NCBI GenBank assembly: GCA_016183885.1
Contig: JACPDS010000102.1
Coordinates: forward strand, 1-11,947
From: Armatimonadota bacterium
GTDB lineage: Bacteria > Vulcanimicrobiota > JACPDS01
Direction of reading: 5' to 3'
DNA length: 11,947 nt
Shown in pieces: positions 7,767-11,947 of the stretch. The notes under the pieces were generated by a model. It searched no databases, had not been told where the DNA came from, and saw only the letters and a list, made by a program, of their open reading frames with translations. A program made the position numbers and the translations under genes. The first letter of the stretch is position 1. Each line of letters starts with the position of its first letter.

Positions 7767-8651
7767 TTAATCTTCTAGCATATTTTCTTTAACTATTAAA
7801 ACCGAAGAGAGGCATTTTTCAAGCACTTTTTCTGAAACACTCCCTAAAAGCATTTCTTTTAAAGCGGTTTTTCCGTGGGAACCCATTAAAATTAAACTTA
7901 CTTTTTCTTCTTGCGCCCATTTAATAATTTTCATATACGGTATTCCTAATTCTAAATATTCTTTCACTTTTATTCCTGAAGATTCTAATTTTTCTTTCAT
8001 TTCTTTTAAGCGTTTTTTATCTTTTTGATTAAACTCTTCTAATTTATATAATAAATACGGCTTGATTATCCTTTCGTCTTGAATATGCGCTAAAACAACT
8101 TCTTCCACATTTTTTAATTTTAAAAGATAGTTAAAAGCCTGCTGGGAACATGCTGAAAAATCGCTGGGGAATAAAATTTTTTTAAAACAATTCTCTTTAA
8201 ATTCAGGGTTATTTAAAGTATTTAATTTATGGATTAAAACCGGCAATTTAGTTTCTTTAATAATTTTTAAAGCCGTGCCGCCTAAAAATAAATCTAAAGA
8301 AGCGGTTTTACCCTGCGCTCCCAGCGCAATTAAATTAATCTTTTCCTCAATGCTTATGCGATTAACTTCCAAATAAGGAATTCCTAATTCTAAAAAAAAT
8401 TTAACTTTTAAAGCCAAATTTTTTAACTCTTCAGCTTTTAATTTTAATTCTTCTTGAACTTCTTTTTTAAGAATTTCCAGGTAATTTTCTCCTTCTTTAA
8501 AATTTAAAACCAGTTCCTGCGTATTAATCACATAAAGAAGAATTACTTCGCTTAATCCCAAAGGAATTAAATTTTTAAGGCTTTTCAAGACTTCTAAAGA
8601 ATAAGGAGAAAAATCTAGAGGGAATAAAATTTTCTTGAACTCTATGGACAT
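7767..8651 (-). CDS. Tandem-domain universal stress protein (UspA family)
   Basis: Its 294 residues form two Usp domains: about 1-143, beginning FKKILFPLDFSPYS, and about 156-290, beginning FKKILFPSDFSACS. Each has a LELGIPY segment at the same place, showing internal duplication. The second carries the full ATP-binding motif G-x2-G-x9-G-S (257-271, MGSHGKT...LLGS). The first has G-x2-G-x9-G-G (111-125), which lacks the Ser/Thr, so nucleotide binding there is less certain. Usp proteins are cytoplasmic, often ATP-binding, and induced by starvation or energy stress (family knowledge). The ATG at 8651 gives the canonical N terminus, but no Shine-Dalgarno is visible. The 136-bp upstream gap (8652-8787) shows no convincing promoter. 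The xdh-type gene follows by 24 bp, so both may share a transcript. Confidence 0.9.
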   Translation of the reverse strand: MSIEFKKILFPLDFSPYSLEVLKSLKNLIPLGLSEVILLYVINTQELVLNFKEGENYLEILKKEVQEELKLKAEELKNLALKVKFFLELGIPYLEVNRISIEEKINLIALGAQGKTASLDLFLGGTALKIIKETKLPVLIHKLNTLNNPEFKENCFKKILFPSDFSACSQQAFNYLLKLKNVEEVVLAHIQDERIIKPYLLYKLEEFNQKDKKRLKEMKEKLESSGIKVKEYLELGIPYMKIIKWAQEEKVSLILMGSHGKTALKEMLLGSVSEKVLEKCLSSVLIVKENMLED

Positions 8652-8787
8652 TAATAATTACTTAGTTAAATTGTGTAATTAATCCTGCTTGAATTTTATA
8701 AAAATAAATATAGGATAGGCGCTGGCAAAACTTTACTGCTTTTTAAGAAAATAAACTCAAAAACTGCGGATTTATCCGATTTAATTC

Positions 8788-9855
8788 TTAATTTAAAGGT
8801 ATATGACCATTATTAGGTATCCGGCTCAAATCTCTAATGGTGCAAAACTCGATATACCCTTTAAGAGAAGCTTTTTCGTAAGCATCGTCAATTTTAGCTT
8901 GAGTAACAGCGTAATCTATACTTAAAACAATCTTGCCCGCCGCTTTAAAAACATCCAATCCTTTTTCAATCTCAAGAGTCACTGAAGGAGGAGTGGCTAA
9001 ATCATCTTCTTCATATCCATAATAAGTATCTTCTCTCCCAATCCCATCTATAGCGTTTAAATAATCAGGATGAATATAAAGTTCTTGCGCGTTTTGAGAA
9101 AAAATCTTAAAATTAGGATTTCTGGATTTAGCATATTCTGAAATTTCTTTTACAAAATCAACCATTAAACGATCCGTATTCTCGATACCTTGATCCAGCC
9201 AATATTCATAAGCATCAACAATATCTAAATATACGCCGTCAAATCCAGCATCTAAAATCCGATCTAAATATCCACGGCTGTCTCCTTGATTATCATTCAT
9301 AATAATATCTTTCCAGCCTAAAATCCAATATTTTACTTTGTAATTTCCCGGCCAATCGGGATTTAACGCTCCTATGTAAGAAGGACTGCCTGTCTTCCAA
9401 TCTTTCTTCCAATAATAGCGGTAGCTCTCGGCTTCGCCGATACTCATATAAGCTAAAACTTTTTTAAAGCCTCCGGAGCTGTTTTTTAAATTAAAAATTT
9501 CCTCCCGAGAAAAAGGAATAGTATCTGTCTTATAAGCATCCATAATAATTAAGTCAAAATGAGTTTTTCCTATAATGTCTAAAGATGTGGTTTCATAACC
9601 TTGTAAAATATAAAGGAAACTTTTAATGTTCCAATTCAAAGGAGAATTATTCGAACCGGCTCCCTGCAAAGTTCCGGAAATATTATTATCCTCTGCGGTA
9701 AGCGTCCCGTTTCCTGTTTCAGAAGCTGAAGTAGCTATGTTAAGCGAATTGTTTCCTCCGCAGCTAGAAAGAAAGAAAATAATTAAGATGAAAAAGCGCC
9801 ATTTTTTTTTAAACTTAATTAAATAATCTTTTAGAAATATTTTAAATTTAAGCAT
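8788..9855 (-). CDS. Lipoprotein with TM1410/GH114-like TIM-barrel domain
   Basis: The 355-residue protein has a basic N terminus, a hydrophobic helix (21-30) and lipobox LSSC with Cys32, so it is probably a lipoprotein anchored outside the cytoplasmic membrane. Residues 33-75 are a low-complexity Ser/Asn/Gly linker. From about 78 it matches the TM1410/MJ1477 (DUF297, GH114-type) family: VLAYMSIGEAESYRYYW (133-149), YWILGWKD (176-183), GYLDRILDAGFDGVYLDIVD (195-214), IFSQNAQEL (251-259) and GIGREDTYYG (271-280). Acidic residues such as Glu141, Asp211 and Glu275 are candidate catalytic groups. The family includes endo-alpha-1,4-polygalactosaminidase, so a role in exopolysaccharide cleavage is plausible but unproven. 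No Shine-Dalgarno is seen. The start overlaps the end of the upstream broken gene by 8 nt, which suggests translational coupling. Confidence 0.8.
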   Translation of the reverse strand: MLKFKIFLKDYLIKFKKKWRFFILIIFFLSSCGGNNSLNIATSASETGNGTLTAEDNNISGTLQGAGSNNSPLNWNIKSFLYILQGYETTSLDIIGKTHFDLIIMDAYKTDTIPFSREEIFNLKNSSGGFKKVLAYMSIGEAESYRYYWKKDWKTGSPSYIGALNPDWPGNYKVKYWILGWKDIIMNDNQGDSRGYLDRILDAGFDGVYLDIVDAYEYWLDQGIENTDRLMVDFVKEISEYAKSRNPNFKIFSQNAQELYIHPDYLNAIDGIGREDTYYGYEEDDLATPPSVTLEIEKGLDVFKAAGKIVLSIDYAVTQAKIDDAYEKASLKGYIEFCTIRDLSRIPNNGHIPLN

Positions 9856-10254
9856 TAATTAAATTATTATTAAGTTTAGCTAATTCCTGCTCTTTAGCTT
9901 TTAAAATTCTTCCTAAATTTTGAGCCGCTCCAAAATCTCCCCAAGATACATATTCATTCATACGTATTTTTAATTCTTCAATTTGATTATTTAATTATAA
10001 CTTGCTTAATTCTAAATAACGTTCATGCAATATTCTTGAAAAACTTTGAGCCGCTCCAAAATCTTTTATTTTTCTATTTCCGTCTTAACTCTTTGAATTT
10101 TTAAAATTATTTTTTCTTGATCATTTTTTTTCTGTGCTTCTCCTTTTGTTAAAGTTAAAGTTTCGCCTCGAGGAAATTTAGCAATCTCATCATCATTGAA
10201 AATTTCAGTCTTAGGCTTAGGAAAATTAAGATTAGAATCTGCCTTGTTTAACAT
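9848..10254 (-). pseudogene. Broken small gene with a duplicated DFGAAQ...RIL peptide repeat
   Basis: From an ATG at 10254 with AAGGTG eight bases upstream, a reading frame of 62 codons ends at TAA 10066-10068. Adding one A to the A5 run at 10069-10073 (a -1 shift in reading) would continue it as ...EKIKDFGAAQSFSRILHER. This frame then meets an in-frame TAA (9995-9997) and goes on as QIEELKIRMNEYVSWG, then DFGAAQNLGRILKAKEQEL, to a TAA at 9848-9850. The two DFGAAQ(S/N)..RIL units are about 45 residues apart and preserved at the DNA level (GATTTTGGAGCGGCTCAA in both). The rest is charged and probably helical or coiled coil. I do not recognise the family. It could be a decayed gene of about 134 residues, or two or three genuine small ORFs (the last starting at ATG inside IRMNEYV). 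Confidence 0.55.
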
Positions 10255-10481
10255 TTTTTTTTCACCTTCTTAATAATAGATGTCCGCCCTGACGTTGCGG
10301 CGGGATGGCATTTTCGCCAGAGAATATAAAAAAAATTACATAATTTTCATTATTTATAATTCTTCTCACGACATATATTGGAAAAGTAAAGGGAAATAAA
10401 AATAATTTTGTAAAAATATACTAACTCTTAGAAATATTAGCAGTTTATCGAAAATTAAAAATAGAACTTAAAACTGCCTTT
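10255..10481. other. Non-coding spacer between the broken gene and tmRNA
   Basis: I see no gene on either strand. Most of it is AT-rich. It holds a short GC-rich island (10279-10318) with a possible hairpin, CCGCC (10284-10288) and GGCGG (10299-10303). Its first ten bases, GATGTCCGCC (10279-10288), reappear inverted at 10972-10981 on the other side of the tmRNA gene. No strong promoter for the gene at 10254 could be identified. Confidence 0.5.
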
Positions 10482-10511
10482 AAAAAAAGCAAAGACGGGT
10501 CAAACTTTCGC
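10482..10511 (-). terminator. Intrinsic terminator of tmRNA
   Basis: Thirteen bases after the tmRNA CCA end, the minus strand reads GCGAAAG (10511-10505), a ten-base loop, CTTTGC (10494-10489) and then a run of seven T (10488-10482). The stem has one bulged G. It is a modest stem, but its position and T-run fit Rho-independent termination of ssrA. Confidence 0.6.
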
Positions 10512-10523
10512 GCAAATAAACTT

Positions 10524-10874
10524 TGGTGGAGGTGGCGAGAATCGAACTCGCGTCCGGAAAGGCTCCCACAAAACTTCTACAAGCTTAGTTTGGGTTTTAT
10601 TTTTTTCGAATTAATCACTCTCCCAAACAGGAGCTTTTAATCTTAGTTCCTAAAATTTCCTATTTTAGCCGGAACATTCTAAAAGAGTAAGCTGACTTAA
10701 ATAACACCCACTTTCTTTCCGCCAGCCTAAAGAGGTGGATGTAGCGGTTTAAATTAAGCCGCTAGTGCCAATTCACGATTAGCGTTTATTTGTTTTCCGC
10801 CCTTTTAACGATTTTAGCGGCAACTCGGCTTGCTGTTTTTGCCAAAACTCAATCCGTCGAAACCTTTCACCCCC
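10524..10874 (-). ncRNA. ssrA: tmRNA (transfer-messenger RNA)
   Basis: This RNA rescues ribosomes stalled on broken mRNAs and tags the unfinished protein. The 5' end GGGGGTGAAAGGTTTCGACG (from 10874) and the 3' end, with a T-arm (GAGTTCGATTCTC) and GCCACCTCCACCA (to 10524), are diagnostic. GGGGGTG pairs with CACCTCC as the seven-base acceptor stem, allowing one G-U, and A plus CCA follow. The length of 351 nt is typical for one-piece tmRNA. The tag-reading frame lies at 10754-10783. Several GC-rich inverted segments after the tag fit pseudoknots, though I did not fold them. It has its own promoter (10883-10911) and a T-run terminator. Its protein partner gene smpB is about 740 bp upstream, separated by a toxin-antitoxin pair. 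Confidence 0.96.
10754..10783 (-). other. tmRNA proteolysis tag reading frame
   Basis: The codons GCT AAT CGT GAA TTG GCA CTA GCG GCT TAA encode ANRELALAA and stop. The AN start and the ALAA end match the usual tags, and the ALAA end is recognised by ClpXP-type proteases. I choose GCT as the resume codon because the preceding A-rich stretch ending AATAAAC resembles other tmRNAs. The open frame upstream would also allow GKQINANRELALAA, which has the length of the Bacillus tag. The centre, RELA, replaces the usual acidic or Asn-rich plus Tyr residues. Confidence 0.75.
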
Positions 10875-10882
10875 GCATTATT

Positions 10883-10911
10883 ATTATAACATAAGGATAT
10901 AAGGTATGCAA
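10883..10911 (-). promoter_or_regulatory. Promoter of ssrA
   Basis: On the minus strand TTGCAT (10911-10906) is followed after 17 bp by a perfect TATAAT (10888-10883). Eight bases later comes the first G of the tmRNA (10874). The -35 keeps the TTG core only. The spacing and the exact fit to the mature 5' end support direct initiation at or next to the acceptor stem. Confidence 0.75.
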
Positions 10912-10971
10912 CTTTTTTGCACCCCTTGTCGCTTATTCTGCCTTATTCACTATTTGTTTAGCATCGGGGCA

Positions 10972-10981
10972 GGCGGACATC
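10972..10981 (+). repeat. GGCGGACATC short repeat, inverted partner at 10279-10288
   Basis: This ten-base match lies within a small GC-rich island (10961-10981) between the toxin gene and the ssrA promoter. The reverse-complementary copy lies at 10279-10288 beyond the 3' end of ssrA. Both islands stand out from the AT-rich background. They could be pieces of a dispersed intergenic repeat. Only ten bases match exactly, so the relation is tentative. Confidence 0.35.
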
Positions 10982-10988
10982 ATTTACT

Positions 10989-11258
10989 TTATTTAAATAA
11001 TTCTGAATGCGAACCGGTTCTTTCAAAAATTATTTCATCGCTGAATATTTTATATATTAAAAGCCAATCCGTCTCTATATGGCACTCTCGGCGGTCCTTA
11101 AATTTTCCAATCAATTTATGATCGCGGTATTTTAGCTCAAGATTTTCCTCTTTTATAAGAGCGGTCAAAACTTTCTTAATTCTTTCCCTGTCTTTACCTG
11201 ATTTTATAAGCTTCTTAATATCTTTTTCAAATTGCTTTGTATATGCCGGTTTGCGCAT
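10989..11258 (-). CDS. yafQ: YafQ-family mRNA interferase toxin (RelE superfamily)
   Basis: This is a type II toxin which, in the family, binds the ribosomal A site and cuts the mRNA there. At 89 residues it has full length. All YafQ catalytic positions are recognisable: DHKLIGKF with His47, CHIETDWLLIYK with His60, Asp64 and Trp65, and RTGSHSELF with His84 and Phe88. The N terminus KPAYTKQFEKDIKKL is also typical. It should therefore be active. The ATG overlaps the antitoxin stop by one base (TAATG), so translation is coupled. It is followed by a 78-bp gap up to the ssrA promoter. No terminator is evident in the gap, so toxin transcripts might read into ssrA. Confidence 0.93.
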   Translation of the reverse strand: MRKPAYTKQFEKDIKKLIKSGKDRERIKKVLTALIKEENLELKYRDHKLIGKFKDRRECHIETDWLLIYKIFSDEIIFERTGSHSELFK

Positions 11259-11518
11259 TATATCCCAAGCTTGTCAAAGATATCTTTTGTATTCTTTACC
11301 CTAACAATATTCTTATTTTTATCCGTATCCTTAAGGGTTCTTATTGTTGTTTTGTTTGGAACAGCTATTTCAAAAGGCAAACCCTTGCGAAGCTTAATCT
11401 GGCAAAAAAACAAGTTAATGGCTTCCGTTGTTGTAAGTCCTAGCTCTTTAAATATTTGTTCAACTTCATCTTTTAAACTTGGATCTGTTCTTGCCCTTAT
11501 CATTGCCGACTTAATCAT
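11258..11518 (-). CDS. dinJ: DinJ/RelB-family antitoxin
   Basis: This 86-residue protein neutralises the YafQ toxin and represses the operon. The N terminus MIKSAMIRARTDPSLKDEVE is a ribbon-helix-helix DNA-binding segment of the DinJ type. GLTTTEAINLFFCQIKLRKG (27-46) is the conserved second helix region, followed by LPFEI and PNKTT. The lysine-rich remainder would wrap the toxin. The ATG at 11518 has GAGG nine bases upstream. It lies directly behind a strong promoter with a palindrome. It stands between smpB and ssrA, so the pair may be a mobile cassette inserted into a conserved locus. Confidence 0.93.
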   Translation of the reverse strand: MIKSAMIRARTDPSLKDEVEQIFKELGLTTTEAINLFFCQIKLRKGLPFEIAVPNKTTIRTLKDTDKNKNIVRVKNTKDIFDKLGI

Positions 11519-11552
11519 AATTTACCGCCTCTTTATTTTGCCTCTTAATTAT

Positions 11553-11581
11553 ATTGTATCTCATTTGGGATACAATGTCAA
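11553..11581 (-). promoter_or_regulatory. Promoter and palindromic operator of dinJ-yafQ
   Basis: On the minus strand TTGACA (11581-11576), a 17-bp spacer and TACAAT (11558-11553) make a near-perfect sigma70 promoter. The palindrome ATTGTATCTC / GGGATACAAT (11553-11562 and 11567-11576, plus strand, one mismatch, four-base centre) fills the spacer and covers the -10. This is where DinJ or the DinJ-YafQ complex would bind for autorepression, as is usual in the family. Confidence 0.8.
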
Positions 11582-11618
11582 TCAGCATATCTTTTATTAT
11601 CTATATTAGACATATTTA

Positions 11619-11947
11619 TTATATCCACTTTTCTTTATAGCGCAAAGCTTTCTGCATTTCTCTTTGAGCGGTTTTTTTAACTAAAGCTTCTCTTTTATCG
11701 TAAAGCAGTTTTCCTTTAGCTAAAGCTAATTCTGCTTTAACTTTACCTTTTTTAAAATACATTTTTAAAGGTATTAAAGTATAACCTCGAGCTTGAGTAG
11801 CTCCAATTAACTTCCTAATTTCTGATTTATGTAAAAGCAATTTTCGATTTCGCTTAGGGTCGTGATTAAAACGGTTCCCTAGTTCAAAAGGAGCTATATG
11901 AGCATTAATTAAATAAACTTCCCCTTTTTCCACTTTAGCATAAGCAT
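11619..11947 (-). CDS. smpB: SsrA-binding protein SmpB (5' part outside window)
   Basis: SmpB binds the tRNA-like domain of tmRNA and brings it to stalled ribosomes. The visible 109 residues start at the window edge inside the conserved ...AYAKVEKGEVYLINAHIAP region. GNRFNHDPKRNRKLLLHKSE, GYTLIPLKMYFKKGKVKAEL and the C-terminal tail with KLLYDKREALVKKTAQRE follow. A full SmpB has about 150 residues, so roughly 40 N-terminal residues are missing because the window ends, not because the gene is broken. A GTG codon at 11931-11933 is only an internal Val. The stop at 11619 is followed by the promoter of the toxin-antitoxin pair. Confidence 0.96.
   Translation of the reverse strand, partial: AYAKVEKGEVYLINAHIAPFELGNRFNHDPKRNRKLLLHKSEIRKLIGATQARGYTLIPLKMYFKKGKVKAELALAKGKLLYDKREALVKKTAQREMQKALRYKEKWI

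Noticed and set aside
8767..8778. CGGATTTATCCG as terminator of the lipoprotein gene
   Set aside because: Only four base pairs can form around a four-base loop. The T-run behind it is short and displaced, so the signal is too weak.
10066..10075. Programmed -1 frameshift at the A5 run of the broken gene
   Set aside because: The P-site codon GAA cannot re-pair after slipping, so there is no proper slippery heptamer. A further in-frame stop downstream also argues for decay instead.
10524..10560. A separate tRNA gene with the T-arm and CCA end
   Set aside because: The matching acceptor strand is about 350 nt away, with a tag frame between, which is the layout of tmRNA.
10906..11609. Plus-strand open frames opposite dinJ-yafQ and the ssrA promoter
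   Set aside because: They overlap well-supported genes and regulatory sites on the other strand and have no ribosome binding site or recognisable motif.
1..11947. CRISPR array or new defence system
   Set aside because: No regularly spaced direct repeats, cas genes or other defence nucleases are present, apart from the toxin-antitoxin pair.

Overview
This AT-rich window has a tightly packed bacterial gene set, every gene of which lies on the minus strand. Every readable stop codon is TAA. Non-ATG starts are used (TTG for the FtsB-like gene). The lipoprotein signal and general gene style suggest an uncultured, deep-branching, probably diderm and largely fermentative bacterium. A lineage such as Omnitrophota or Elusimicrobiota would fit, but this is only a guess because no marker for taxonomy is present.

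Region 1 (180-5290, transcribed right to left) is pfk, ftsB/divIC, an S1-domain gene, hppA and ppx/gppA. The PFK carries the Asp/Lys signature of pyrophosphate-dependent enzymes, and the HppA carries the signature of K+-independent proton-pumping pyrophosphatases. The last gene belongs to the polyphosphate/pppGpp phosphohydrolases. The cluster therefore looks like a pyrophosphate-economy module wrapped around a division gene and its usual S1 neighbour. A consensus sigma70 promoter (TTGACA, 16 bp, TATAAT) sits in front of the S1 gene and would let S1-hppA-ppx be expressed separately. The ppx reading frame follows the hppA stop codon in the same frame and has no canonical start codon before its essential N-terminal motif.

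Region 2 (5291-8787): a palindromic AT-rich repeat of about 90 bp separates pfk from a xanthine-dehydrogenase-type molybdopterin subunit, and the stop codon of that gene lies in a copy of a repeat motif. Upstream, 24 bp away, is a tandem universal stress protein. The FeS and FAD partner subunits of the dehydrogenase are not in the window.

Region 3 (8788-10254): a lipoprotein with a TM1410/GH114-type TIM barrel follows, and overlaps, a small decayed gene that has a frameshift and an in-frame stop. That gene encodes two copies of a DFGAAQ...RIL peptide repeat.

Region 4 (10482-11947): this is a trans-translation locus. smpB (5' end outside the window) and ssrA (tmRNA, with its own promoter and terminator) are separated by a complete DinJ-YafQ type II toxin-antitoxin operon with a palindromic operator inside its promoter. 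A ribosome-dependent mRNA-cutting toxin thus lies between the two genes that rescue ribosomes from cut mRNAs.
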